From: Bugula neritina
Taxonomy: Eukaryota > Bryozoa > Gymnolaemata > Cheilostomatida > Bugulidae
Assembly (NCBI GenBank): GCA_964035545.1
Contig: OZ037767.1
Coordinates: 4,277,680-4,341,679, forward strand
Direction: 5' to 3'
DNA length: 64,000 nt
Shown: positions 22,276 through 35,400 of the stretch, piece after piece
How the letters are laid out: every line of letters begins with the position of its first letter
How positions within the stretch are numbered: the stretch's first letter is position 1
Position numbers and translations under genes: made by a program
Notes under the pieces: model-generated
Seen by the model: only the letters and a program-made list of their open reading frames with translations
Told to the model about the DNA's origin: nothing
Database searches by the model: none

Positions 22276-25139
22276 TGACAGTATATAATCTATACAGTTA
22301 TAAAGTTGCTTTAGTTTTTATATTTAATTTATGTCTTCTGTTTGAAGTACTGGTTGTAAAACCACAACATAATGTTAGATATCAGGCAGCCCTAAGATCT
22401 AAACTCTAAAGTCACCAGACTTGCACTTGAGGCTTCATGATTCAATATGAGTAATAAACTTCTCTCTATGCAATTGTTGTTCATTTCTAAAGAGCAATAA
22501 TCTTGCAAAGTCACGATGCAATTCGCATATTCATTGTCACAGTGATCAGCTGGTAGTCTGCATGTTGTTATGGCAAGTCTAATCATAACCCAATGGGCTG
22601 AAAGAGTGAATCACTTTGGGAGAATTTTTATGATTATTGGGACGGCAGCTTTAAGAAGCTAGCCTTGAATGCATACCCAACTTAAGGCATCCCGGTGCTT
22701 CGCCTAGGTCACTGCTGTTCTAGCCATGTGTGAACCATATTTCGTATGAATGATAATTCTTTTGTTAGTTGAAAAAGCAATATTTCATAATTTATTGCAT
22801 ATTTGTGTAATTAAATGTGCATTTTATTGCTAGAAATTGCATAAAATCGTGCATGTGTGTACAATATGCTTCGATCAATGCAGAACTTTATCCATTTGTA
22901 AACAAGTAACGTTTGTTTATTAGTGGACAAGGTCTGAGTTTAAAACCATTCTTAGATGATAATTTAATAAAACTGATGCCGACTAGTTTCTCAAGGGGTT
23001 AGCGCTCAATAGATGTTTTATGTTTCATGTTTCTCAAATTTAATGTTTATGGAGAATCGAAGGAATTCAAGTTTAACTATTTTATTTTAAATACCTTTAA
23101 TTGTATATGAGTGCTTATAAATATGCATCATATTTTGTGTTTTTGTGCCAAGATTCTGAGAATTATAAAAGCTTTAGAGCTAGCCCTTGAGTTAATCCAC
23201 TTTATGATCTTGTTTATAATCTTATACTGTCATTCTATAATTTTCGCAGTATTTGGATTTAAAACATCATTGCTTTAAATAGTCAAAAAAGTTGCAATGC
23301 CTAAAGGCTGTCCAAATCAGATTTAAATGCATAAGCAAATCAGGGGCAAAAAATACTTGATCACCATTTTATTGCAATAATTAAGTTAATGATCACACAA
23401 CAACAGTACTTTTTGATATAGTTATGGTGATCCATATTTTCTACAGTAAATTCTAGAGGCTGCTATGCACTAATTTCAAATGGCTTATAATTTTTTAAAA
23501 CATTATTGATTGAATTTTTAACTAAAAATTTTACTTCATTGTTATAGTTTTTACTTCATAAAATCAATGCTTCTAACAGTGAAACCTTTATAAAAACTCA
23601 TACATTACTACAAAACAGCATGAAATTTAACGTTCAATAATTTATTTTTCAGTTATTTTATATTTTAGCCACATTTATATATACAGGCAGTACAGAGAAT
23701 AAGCTGTGATGCTGAAAACAATATGAATGCAATATAATATAATATAATATAATAATATAATATAATACAATATAACAATTTATAATTTATGGTATTTCTG
23801 ATATATGGCTTCGGCTGACAAAATGCAGTGTGAAAGCAGCTCATACTTGATGACTTGCAGAGCAAATTGAAAATAAGGAAACTGACCAACTGGTCAGAAT
23901 AAATTGACAGATATGACTCACTCAAGGAAACACCAACTGGAAGTTATTTTGAATGCAATATAAATATTTTCGTTTCAAAAGTTCTCATACTGAATGCAAA
24001 GTTTGGTGTGAAACATGTTTTTTTGAAAAGCAACAACCTGATGCAATTTGCTCTTTATGACTTTGTACTAGCATGATTAATTAAGCAAATATGATATAAA
24101 AGCAAACTACTTGCACAAATTGCATATTAGTCTTAAATGTCTTCAATTTCACATTAAAATTTCAAATGAATCAGCGCTGAACTGACAAAATATTTATTTC
24201 AGCATATTTACTTAAAATTTATAATTTGGTTTTAGACTAATTTTGTTTTACAGAATATTTGACTGGCTGTACAAGACAAACAATGGCAAGCGTAGTTATA
24301 AGAGAAACATTGTGTTACCCACAGTAGTTCGGTATTCTCAAAATGTGTTATTCATTCTCAAGCATCTCTAGCTTTGTTAATATAATGACCGCTTTTGTAA
24401 AACATTAACTCAAAAATGAAAGGGCTTTAGCTTGTCCATATACGTGGTAAATTCATTGCACTGAGAAACGTTCTTTAATGATTCAGATATCCTTCTGCAA
24501 GTAACCAATTCCTGTACAGATGACCATGAGTGAGTCAAGGAAAGGAATGCTGTCTCATGACCGTGAGTTGGTCCACCTACACATCTAGTTCCCTGTTCAG
24601 TAACTACGCTGCTTTGACAGCACACATCTACCTACCACACACATTGCAGCCTGCTTTTAATCATACAACTAGTCTGCTTTCAATCATCATTACTCTGTGT
24701 TCTAGATTCATAACTTTTCTGAATCATTAATTGAAACAAGTTTCTTTGCTTTTTCACTGTTTTTTGAAAAAAAAACATTTTTTAAAGCAGATAATTTTAC
24801 TAATATTTATCTATGAAATTGGACGTCAGGAGAACTGTTACATAAAGACATGGCTTTCTTCAAGGTTTTTATACACAAGAAACCCTGTGTTGATTCCAAT
24901 TATAGTATTGAATTTATTAATATATAAAAAAGACCTCACAATATCAAACTAATGTTTATTACAAATGATTAGTTTTATATACAAAAACCCGGGCTTCTTA
25001 AATTTAGTTTAAATATGATAAATTTACGTAAAGTTAGTGAGATAACAAGCCTATGATGATCTGCTCTTAACTCCAACTCCCCACTATTGTATGGCATGAT
25101 AAAACAAAGCTATTAAAAACAACAGAAAAAAATATTTGG
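22276..25139. other. AT-rich intergenic DNA
   Basis: No gene supported. It contains an (ATAAT)n pentamer microsatellite at 23728-23776. Confidence 0.65.
23728..23776. repeat. AATAT pentanucleotide microsatellite
   Basis: A run of AATAT/ATAAT units about 49 bp long with few interruptions. Confidence 0.85.
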
Positions 25140-25289
25140 TCCCATATAAAATCCAACCTCTGACCTCCACGTGGGAGGGACTAGACGGATGAAATTCTGG
25201 CCAACAAGAGGATATGGTACACGCCAGGATAGGCCTAGCAAGCCACTGGTGCTCAAAATTGCTACAAACACTTAAGGAAAATGAAATTC

Positions 25290-25590
25290 GGGATGGATAT
25301 TACGGAAACGAACCCTGGAACGGAAAAAACGGACTACGATTCGGAATACTGAACATTGGAACATATCGATAGGAGTCGGAAGAAATAGTGGAGAGTGGTA
25401 TGGTCACGTTAGATGAAGACCAACAGAGCATCCAACAATGGAAGCCCTGAATTACACAATACCAGGAACAAGATCTAGTGGTAGTCCACGAAAGAGATGG
25501 CACCAGTACATTGACGATTATTTAAAAGAGAGTAATACCAACCTGGAGAGAGTAAACGTAGAAAGATTATTTGAAAACAGACAAGTATGA
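25290..25590 (+). pseudogene. LINE reverse-transcriptase C-terminal remnant
   Basis: The frame 25387-25590 reads SGEWYGHVR, an in-frame TGA, then RPTEHPTMEALNYTIPGTRS and SGSPRKRWHQYIDDYLKESN. The pair W-(Y/F)-G-H-V-x-R and (R/S)-G-x-P-R-K-R-W-x-x-x-I is typical of the region after the reverse-transcriptase domain in non-LTR retrotransposons. Only the 3' end is present and the frame is broken, so this is a dead 5'-truncated copy. The repeat-derived DNA may start near 25140. Confidence 0.75.
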
Positions 25591-25887
25591 AAAAGCCTGA
25601 TTAACTTTTCTACCTGCATGACAGGCACTAGCCTAATTCGGAGTATAGTAAAAAGGTAAAAAGAAAAATATTTGAATATTCTCAAATTTATATATTTCGA
25701 TTAAAAAAGTTGACATATATAATTGCAGATATTTGTGACTATGTTGAGATATTTATTAGGCTTAATTACTAATTATTCCTAATGATATCTTAGCTGCAAA
25801 TAATATATACATGTCTATAAGATATGCAATTACATAATAAAAAATATTCCAAACATAATTATTTAATAATTTAATTAATATTAAAAT

Positions 25888-25980
25888 AGTAACAATGATA
25901 GTATTAGTACTGGTAATGGTGATTATAACCATAATGTTGGCTATAGTAATAGTAATAGTAATGGTAAAGGTAATAGTAAA
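25888..25980. repeat. Degenerate GTAATA/GTAATG repeat
   Basis: Short interrupted runs of AGTAAT and GGTAAT. The reverse strand translates to a meaningless I/T/M repeat. Confidence 0.7.
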
Positions 25981-26478
25981 ATTCATCAAAATTTGTCTTC
26001 ACTAAAAATTAAAATACGCTCATTTTACAGCAAGTTTTGTAAGTAAGTAAAATGAGTAACAATTCAATTTTCTCATCAAAACCATGCAATGTGTGTTTTC
26101 TTTTTTTTGATATCTCAACAGTTTTGTCATCCTATAAATCACCTTTCATATAACTTTGTTTGTTTTTCTTTAAATAATGATAGAATAAGTTCAAAAAACA
26201 AATCATATTGCTTCCTGTTTGTTTATTTGGTCAGGTAAAGTAAATAAAGTTATTGAGTTTGAAATTGGTTCACTGTGATAAACCTACGATGTCGTAATAA
26301 CAATACGATAGCATAACAATAGCGTACTCTATTACCGCACAATGAATAATCAGGGCCTGACTAGACTTGTGAGAGCGTAAGCTAGGCATTGTGGGTAGCA
26401 TAACTTCCTCGAACCACTCAACTGGAACTCACTGCTATTAATAACTATCTGGCAATGCAACATGCAGTCAGGTGTTAT

Positions 26479-26510
26479 CCAATGAGCAGACCCGCCCAAA
26501 TGTATAAAAG
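26479..26510 (+). promoter_or_regulatory. Promoter of small-gene copy 2 (CCAAT, CCGCCC, TATA)
   Basis: CCAAT at 26479-26483, a CCCGCCC box just after it and TATAAAAGG at 26503-26511, about 108 bp before the ATG. This is the cleanest core promoter in the window. Confidence 0.7.
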
Positions 26511-26610
26511 GCAGTATTTTGGACATTTTGAAGCACACAGCCTTCAAGCACAGCTGAAGAAACTTACCACATATCAAAGTTTCTGTTTCTAACACACTTC
26601 AACCACTAAA

Positions 26611-26959
26611 ATGGGAAAATTATACGCAAACAAAGAATTTTATCAGATTTCCGAGTGGACTGAAGAAGAAGCATCACAACAGGAGTTTTATTCTCAATTT
26701 ATTGTTGAAAAATCTTCAAGACCTGACTATCATGCTACACAGCCATCGACTGGAAATATTTTATTTTCAAAACCAACTTCAGCATATTTGGTAAGTATTT
26801 GCACTTGATTGACTCAAAATAATACTTTGAAATACTAGAAATAATTATGTTCTCAAATTCAGCATCTTTTTTAATTAATTGAGTTTAAAAGAATTCATTT
26901 TATTTACTAAATTATAACAATTTTAGGTTCAGACTAATTCCTACAAAGCTCTTTGCTAA
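26611..26959 (+). CDS. Small ANPEFY-box protein, copy 2 (70 aa, 2 exons)
   Basis: Function unknown. Exon 1 is 26611-26790 (60 codons, donor TTG|gtaagt) and exon 2 is 26927-26959 (acceptor acaattttag, VQTNSYKALC, TAA). The junction is phase 0 and the intron is 136 bp. The protein begins MGKLYANKEFYQISEWTEEE. The WTEEE version of the box is shared with copy 4. Exon 1 ends SAYL, like AAYL in copy 3. The tail is rich in S, T, Q and aromatic residues, with no membrane segment. A candidate poly(A) signal is AATAAA at 27446-27451. Confidence 0.8.
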
Positions 26960-27451
26960 AGAAAACAGGAAAAGTCCTACTCAAGCCAAAGACCAGCTAT
27001 TATGAGCCACACTCTGCACCACTCATAAGCCTACCTGTGATAAACCTGCTATAGTATTATCAGAACATCCGTTACTGTATTGCATCATTGCCACACCTCT
27101 ATGATATGCCAGACCTGTCAAATGTTGCCTGCCAGACCTGCTAGCTGTTAGTGTAATGATTTATATATGACAATATATTTAAGTATTATTGTTGTATTGC
27201 CTGAATTGGCATGAAATTGAGAATTAAAGCTAAAGCCAACTTCCAGTCTTACTTAACTATTATTTTTATTGCATATTGTTTGATCAAATATTTTGTAAAT
27301 TCTTATGATATAATACCATATTATATTTATTTGATACGAATACCTCCGAAAATTATTTATTTTACCCAACAGTATGTTAGACTATGCAAAAAATTTATAC
27401 TGTTTTTTAAATTATGTATTCAGCAATTACTATAACCAGTAAATCAATAAA

Positions 27452-29538
27452 TTTATGTGATACTTAATAAATAATTCTGGTGTATATATTTGTATATTTA
27501 TATTCAAATGCAATCACCAATTGATTGAATTATATTAAAAGCTGATTCTACATAAAAATATACATCAATGAGTATATACATAATTTCAAAAGTTTCTACT
27601 AGTATTGGCTGCTGAAAATTGCATATGGCAGAATTGATACCCAACAGTTATGACATTGTCATAGCAAAAGCTTTCTTTCTACTTGCCTTAAATTAATATT
27701 TTTTGTAATCAACGTGACAAAATAGAACAAGGCTGCTAAAATAGTGACGAAGTTAAGAAGGATCTTTCTCTCTGAAAGTCTATATTTCTTGAGCATTGAA
27801 TAGAAGACAACTCCCACCAAGTTGATGCTGATGCAATACGTGATGTTTCACCAGCTCTTGGAGCTACAAATAAACTCAGTGAGACTAGCATGAGCTAACC
27901 ATTAACGTCAACAACAATAACATTTTGTATCTTATCAGTAGACGTCATAACTTTTAGGTAGTTGAGCTATATTCATGATGAAACTGCATGCTGTGTAGTA
28001 TTTACAATGGGTCATGGAGTGACGAAACAACAACACGCATCATCTAAAATATAAACAATCATTGGCGTACTATTTTTTGACATACATGTAAGCTTGCCCT
28101 AGAAGCTTATATAACATTCCAGAATGTACTGGATAGATTTGCAGTCATAGATTTTCAACAAACAACTCATTTTGTAATCTAAATATTGTATTTCCAATAA
28201 ATACTCAACTGTATTGACAAATAATTTCTAATTTTCTTGCGTATAACAACAATTGATGAACAAATATGTCATCAATATTTGCACATAGTCAATATATTTA
28301 AGAGGAAGTGTTTATAACAAACAGCTATTCTCACTACAGTTTGCTGTGAGCTACACACAATAATGAAACAGCTGGTAGAAACAGTTGTTTCAACTAATCA
28401 ATGCTACGACAAAACAACTATCTACATCAGCAAGAAGCTAGTTCTCCAGTCTAAAGTTGTAGTTTACAATGACATGTTGAACACTTTTGATTGACTCATT
28501 TTTAATCTGTTAGGGCAGCAATCTTCTTTCAGTCTATGCATAATAGTGCCAAGTTGTCTTCTTTTAAAGACATGCGTATTTGGTATAACAACTTATGATA
28601 CATTTTCGGAATCCCACTATACTTGTATTAGTAAGAGAGAAGGGTAGCAGGTAAACTTTCATTCTGACCTTGTTGTGGGCGTTGTCTAATTTCGTATTTC
28701 TATATTTAGATCAACAGGTGAATATTTCTAAACATTGACAGACTGATCGATCATCAAAGATGTTGTCTGCAAGTTTGATTCATTAAAAGTCAACAAAACT
28801 TTTTTTGACCTCTTCATTTATATTTCCATTCATAGATTATATAGAAGTTGATATCTCATTTTCATTAGGGTCAGTGGAAATCATCTATTTCAATGGATTT
28901 GTGTGAGCAAAATCTTTTTTCAATAACATGCGTAGCTCAGGTTTCTAATATTTGTGAATGTATTGGTAAGAGGGGTATTGAAAACTGCCACATCTTCCTC
29001 TCCACCGTTTGAAGGCACCTCAACTATGTTAGGAATTAAAAATAATATTTACCCACCCATTTTAGGAATGAAGGGCATCAAGAGATGGGACTGATACGCG
29101 AGTGCAAATGTATTGTTGCTATTGAAAGACGTAAAACATTTATCAATGGGTGTCAAATGGGGAACCACCTACACCGCCTACTACTGTGACCAGAAGATTC
29201 AGCCAAGCGAGTTGAATTATATTTCTTCATACATCATCAGAACTTCCTTTATCACAGAATTTAACCTGCTCAGTCAACTGAAACTGATTTTAATGACAAC
29301 ATTTATAGATTAAAGCCGCAGTTTGTGACATAAAGCTAAGTAGTTGGGTAGTTACCTATATAATAATATAGTTATCAAACTAATACCTCCATATATCATC
29401 AGATATTAAAATTATTACTTGAGCACTATCCATTAGCATAACTGTAGTTTAAGTAGGCATGTACCACCACAATATCCACCACCCATGTGTTATTCATCAA
29501 ATTATATGAAGTATGCAAGTATGCGTTACCAAAGTAGA
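27452..29538. other. AT-rich intergenic DNA
   Basis: No recognised gene. One short ORF with a TATA-like element upstream (28363-28494) is discussed as a finding. Confidence 0.6.
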
Positions 29539-29640
29539 GGGAGTAGTTGTGGTCTACTGGTTAGAATATGGGCTGGTGTGGTATAGCAGGTGGTTATAGG
29601 TGGTGAGTTAGAAACCCTCCAGAGTCATTGATGATGTCAG
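29539..29640 (+). repeat. Diverged SINE relic
   Basis: GGGAGTAGTTGTGGTCTACTGGTTAGA resembles the head of the SINEs at 49933 and 32405, and TCATTGATGATGTCAGAAGGAACAT resembles their body (TTATTGGTGATGCCAGGAAGAGCAT). The B box is destroyed and the 3' end is gone. Confidence 0.5.
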
Positions 29641-32182
29641 AAGGAACATAGTTGATACTGCATGCCGCCAAAGAAAGAGCCTCTTAAACCAAGTTGCCAT
29701 TTCTTAGCTAATACACCCTTTCCATCAGGAGCTCGAGGGGAGGGGGGGGGGGTTGAACAAACATGAGTTTTCCAAGAGTATTCAAAGTGGGAAGTCTAAA
29801 CTCACAATTCTAGTACTATTTTATATAGTAATGTTGCACTTTATAATTTATGTCCACTGCAGAAAATTAATGTTCTTCATTTTAGATTGACTATGAGTAT
29901 TTTGACTAACATTCATAACTGACCATTAACAGCTAGCTTTTATGGTTTTGAGTTCAAGCTTTTAATTGATCTTTGATATAGAAAACTTTTTACTATGTAA
30001 TGTAATAACAACGTGCAGCTCGCGAATCCCAACAGCATCTTGATATGAAACTTGCATGCTCAAGTTTCTCAACCATGTGACAGTCTGAAATTTGCATACC
30101 AATTACATTCTCAGGTAACTCCCTCAATAAATTCTTTCACAATTTTAAAAAGAAAATATTTGTATTTATATCAGTTCTCAAGTTACAGTCATATCTTCTC
30201 ATCTTTCCAATTTGTACTTCTACCTATACAAGAGAAGACAACTACGAATATAATCAATATGTCTAGCTTATTCAACAATTTATAGGGAACATAACTCTTC
30301 GTTTTGCAAAGTTTTTACATCTGCTGTCAATTTTGTTGCTTTGTAGAGTTTTGATAATTTTAAATACACAAATATTGCAAGAATATTGCTGCAAAGTTTT
30401 CAATAGGTAAGAATTGACATTTTCCTTAAAGTACTCTCTTTAATTATAAGCATCTTTAGCTGCTAGCATATCTTTGGCTATAAGCATATGGTATCGATAA
30501 TTCTGGCTCATAAAATATTGCTTCGAAGAAAAGTATGCTTTATCCAAGAAATCTATTTTGTTTAATTGTTGTTGCAAGCAAAACACAGTTGATATCTCTT
30601 TTAAAAATTAAAAATTATAGCAAACAACTTCCTGAACACACAAAATTACCAACTATTGAGAATATCTTGAGTCAGACTTGTAGGTATTTGAAGTTATTTT
30701 CTTTTTTTTATTCACTGAACCCGTGTCATGGTATTTAGTTCTTTTCTGTAAAAACTATCACATCATGACCTGCAGACATCTATAATATTCTTGCTAACAA
30801 TAGTAGTAAAGTTTGAATTTGCATTATAGTGCCTTATATTCACATCACGGAGAGGGAGGAGGGAGGAGAGGAGGGTTTTAGGACTGAACTAAAATATGCC
30901 ATAACAGTTGAACAATCTAACAGTAGATTAATTAATTAATTAATTAATTCTTACAAAGAGTTAAAATACTCTACACTCAGCTCACCTAAAAGCACTGAGA
31001 TTCTGTGTCACTATAAACACTTTCTTGTGTCACCAGGAAGTTAAAGACCTATACCGACCTACCATGCATTTACCCAACATAGAATTTTTTCACCAACCCT
31101 GTACTTTATACAATGCAAGAAAAACAGTGTCTGAAAATTAGCATTTAACGCAGTTCCATTTTATATCATAAATTAGTTTGTTTTTCTGCTGTAAAACCTT
31201 TTGTGTTATGAAGTTTTAGTACATCTTCAGCTCTCTAAAGTCTTAGATGACAGCTTCGAGAACGCTAAGTTCACTTTTTATATAAAGTTTTAAGCAAATT
31301 GCACAGTAGTCTCGCCAGAGTATTGTAAAATTTATATTTTAAAAGAAAGAAAATAAAATATTAAAGTCACGTTTTCTAGCAACAAGCATACATACATATT
31401 TTGCATTCTTTTTTTTAATTTATTCTTCTATTTTATAATCAAATGTGTGAATCCTGCAAACATTCTGTTTTTACTATAATTAACAAATCATTTCTGAGGT
31501 GATAAGTGACTATTATTAAATTATCATTAATAGTTAGCTGTAAACGTGACATGAAAGTTTGAAGTTCAGGTGACATGAAATCATAAGCAAATTAATTTCC
31601 GATCAATCTTTAAATGTAAAAATAATTTACATTTCCGATAACAAATTCTATAAATACATATTGTATTTGACCACATGTAAAGGTTAAACCTCGTATATTA
31701 AGCTGATAGTGGATATTTGCGCAGCTTTAGTGATGTCTAGTTTCTAAACTGCCTTAATAACAACAAGAGTTTAAATCTGTCATGAATAGAAGTACGTCTA
31801 TACTGATGATGAGTGAATAACAAGCTTTATAGTGTAAAGCTATTGTTACATACATTATAGTTTATGTTTTGAGTTGGCAAACACAATAGTCAAAACCTAA
31901 AAGATATAATTGTTTTTGCATTTGCTTTTTATTTTTGTCATTACATGGCATGATTGTATTTTCTACTAACATACGCTGGCATGTTCTATGATATTGAAGT
32001 ATTGCCAATTACTGCTGTAATATAGTCTGTACTTTTGGTGCATGTTTTCAACTAATATTTCTTAAATAAAGTTGCTATAAATGAAGGACATTTTTATCTG
32101 TGTCAACTTAGTAACCAATATAGATTCAGGTCTGATAGTAACCTGATGAAAATTGTATACATGTGTACATAAATATTACAAC
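29641..32182. other. AT-rich intergenic DNA
   Basis: No gene seen. It has a G-run at about 29739-29750, a GGAGGGAGGA purine tract at about 30850-30876 and an (AATT)n tract at 30925-30950. Confidence 0.6.
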
Positions 32183-32190
32183 TTTATAAT

Positions 32191-32405
32191 AAACTCACGC
32201 AAGTTTATAGTCACCATTCCTGTGAGAAACCCCTGATAGAAAGGGTTTTTGTTGAAGCGGGCTAAGGACTTATTTAAATGAGGCACAGGAGCAATTATGA
32301 CTGGATGCCCTCCCTAACATCACCAATGGTCTTTGTCTGGGCTCGAACCCATGGCCTTCGTGTTTACCAGGCAAACGCTCTAACCCTTAGACCACGGCTG
32401 CTCCC
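32191..32405 (-). mobile_element. tRNA-derived SINE, copy A
   Basis: On the minus strand the head reads GGGAGCAGCCGTGGTCTAAG with a B-box-like GGTTCGAGCCC (complement of 32339-32349), as in a tRNA gene promoter. The body has the same order as the 49.9-kb copy and ends in CTTGCGTGAGTTT. It is flanked by TTTATAAT at 32183-32190 and 32406-32413, a probable target-site duplication. Confidence 0.85.
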
Positions 32406-32413
32406 TTTATAAT

Positions 32414-35400
32414 GATATACTAAATTTAATTAAAAAAATAAAAATATAGGTCTGAGTGTATAATGTAGTTTGTATAAGAGCTATTCTTCACTATATTATA
32501 CTGTAACACATATTTCGAATGAGCTAGTTTTAGTATTAGATGGTAGATGGCAACTCATTGTTAGATTCTTTCTCACTGTAGCTGTTTTAGTCTTTACCAG
32601 TAGAGAGAACTCTTGCATGTTTTAAAGTCTTCATCCCTTTGAGAACTCCTGAAGGCACAGAATCAATTGTGATTGGCTGCACTTTCTGACATCACCAATA
32701 CTCTGAACTGTGTCACACTAGACCTGCACTCTAACCTCTGACCTCTAGGCAAATTAGCAACTTATCATTGTGTTTTCGACAGCATATTATGCAAATGGAT
32801 GCCCATACGAATTAATCTGTGCTTGCGGCTTGCATCAACTTATGGTTGTAGTTTTGCATAACGCGAATGATGAAAACACAATGTAAATTTGTTAATCTAA
32901 CTCTATTTTAGTCTAGTAAATATATATGAAGATCCTTATAGCGGCTGTGAACTAAATTTGTTCTCTTACAGCGCAGTTAAATTTAGCTGCAACGATTTCA
33001 CATGTTAACTAATAAGACTTGGTGTGTTCTGTAATAGTATTTATATTATAAAATGAAATTTTCAAAATGCATGGCTCAATAATTTATACTTTATTATTAA
33101 AAAGCACTATTTAGAATGCTTGTAATATTTACAGAATGCTGATTAATTTCTCTGAAAACATTATTTCTAGAAATACTATTCAGCATATTATACAACACTA
33201 TTATTCAGATGTTTACATCAAGACTTGCACAACCTGCTATATACGTTTAAAAATAAAAAAAATCACACTAATGTTATTTCTATAAAGCTAAAATATTAAT
33301 TTCTCTATGATAATTTAATAAATCAGCTACATTACGTCATTGTTTATAGCATAGACTTGAAAGGTGATGCCATTTAAATTATGATACTGAATAACAAGCT
33401 ACATGATAAGAAACTGTATTGCATAATGATGAGACATACTATAGTAATACCTTATTCACATTATTATCGGATTTGTCTAATCAGTTTGAATAAATTGCTA
33501 AATAAATAAACCATTAGAGGCAATAAATTGTGCCTTATTAGTTTTTATAGGAGTTCATATCAGTTGAAACATGTTGCTATTGGCTTGTGCAACTTTTCTT
33601 TACATTCATTCTACAGACTTTGACAAATTTATTTGATTCACACCATATTGTTGTTATGGGTCATAAATTATTCCACTTCCTTCTTTTGTGTGCAACATAA
33701 TAAGAGATGCCACCATGTCCCTAATACCTAGGGTCTGCGTTATTGTATGCAGTCTGAAAATAGAAATTATAACTAAATAATTAGACGTAGCCTATAATTA
33801 TTATGTCGTCTAACATTTCACATAGCATATGATTGTCATGCCCAGTATAACTTTATACTCAGCTGTATATCATACAAAATGCAATCTAACAAAATATCTT
33901 TGTGTAATTATAAACTCTCCTTTTCTAAACTGAGACTCCAGTGTTGTGTTCACTACGGATGATGTATTCCATGAAAGTTTTAAACTTATGACAGCTAAAG
34001 TCTCATGAAAAACATAATAGAATTATTAAAAAACTTTAAATTACAACTTTTATTGAAATTAACAAATTTTTTGAATTGTTCATTATAATAATTGTATCAA
34101 AACCGATGTAATAAAAGTTTTCTTAGTGTGGCTTTATTAAACAAAGTTTTTTAGCCAGTACAAACACTAATTACGAAGACGTTTTAACTTGTTTCTAAAA
34201 AGACATTACAAATATTTTCTACTAAGCCATATGCCAGAATTAGATTTAGAGTATTTACAATACCTTTTGCTTTATTTTTTTTTCACCCGAGTTTAAAAGA
34301 TATGGAAAAGTTACTAGAAACTAAATTCTTGTTATTGTTATTTTTGATATGACTTGCCAAATTTTTATATTGATTTCTATTGCTTAATAAAATGTGGTTA
34401 TTTCTTAACATGACATTTTGCTTAATCAATGTTTTCTTTGTGTTTTCTACTTGCATGCAAAAACAGAGCCTTCTGTATAACAAACCATTCTTACATGATC
34501 AAGTTTGATATTGAAAAAAATTATTTTGTTGCAAAAGCAGAAGGTTATATTTTTAAAAAAGAATAATAAATGAAATAATTAGTTATATGCCTTCTATTGG
34601 AGATAGATTTCAGTGCTATACAATTATCATTTGCATTGGTTTGCTTGATAAATAATTAATAATTTTGTTTTTAAAATCAGCAATAGGATAAATAAAGCAA
34701 TGATGTCAAAGTTTTTCATTTTATAAGAAAACAATCTTTCCAGATAAATTTCCTTTCCAAAATAAAACTCCCATGCTACCATGGGAAGTATGACAAAAAT
34801 TATAAATTATCAGGTGCCTTTTGCAGTAATCTTAGAACTTTCCAGATCATTGCAAAGCTACTTGTTATAAGTCACCCCGTGTAACCTAATTACAATCTTC
34901 TCTCCGGAATATGTAGGATAAAATAATGAGTCTACACCGCCTAACATATTAGATTAACATCCGTCACACCTACTTGCTAACTTGCAAAGATATGCTTTAA
35001 TTGTAAAATGACGAGTTTAATATCATATAGCACCTAAACCTACATTTTATGAGTTGTCAAAAATAGTTTCAAAATAATATTATTGAAGTTACAAGCTGCT
35101 CACCTCAACATCTAACATCCTCGTTCAGTGATGTTACATACGTCTGTGTTGCAATATTTAGCCTTCCACGTTAATCAACTCTTCTACTGCTGCATTTCTC
35201 TGTTAGTTGACCAACACACCATGGTGGTGCCTCATTTAACATGTAGGTGCCATGGTGGTGCCATAAACATATGTCTAATAAAAGTGTTAGAAAGTTTGAG
35301 TGGGAAAATTATCCTGTTGACTGAAAAACAGCACAAATTATAAGCTTTTAATAACAAATAAACAATTTTTAAGTTATGTTCAGGTAGTGATAAGATTCCC

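Noticed and set aside
25762-25989. Minus-strand ORF rich in I, T and M
   Set aside because: It is the translation of the GTAATA/GTAATG repeat.
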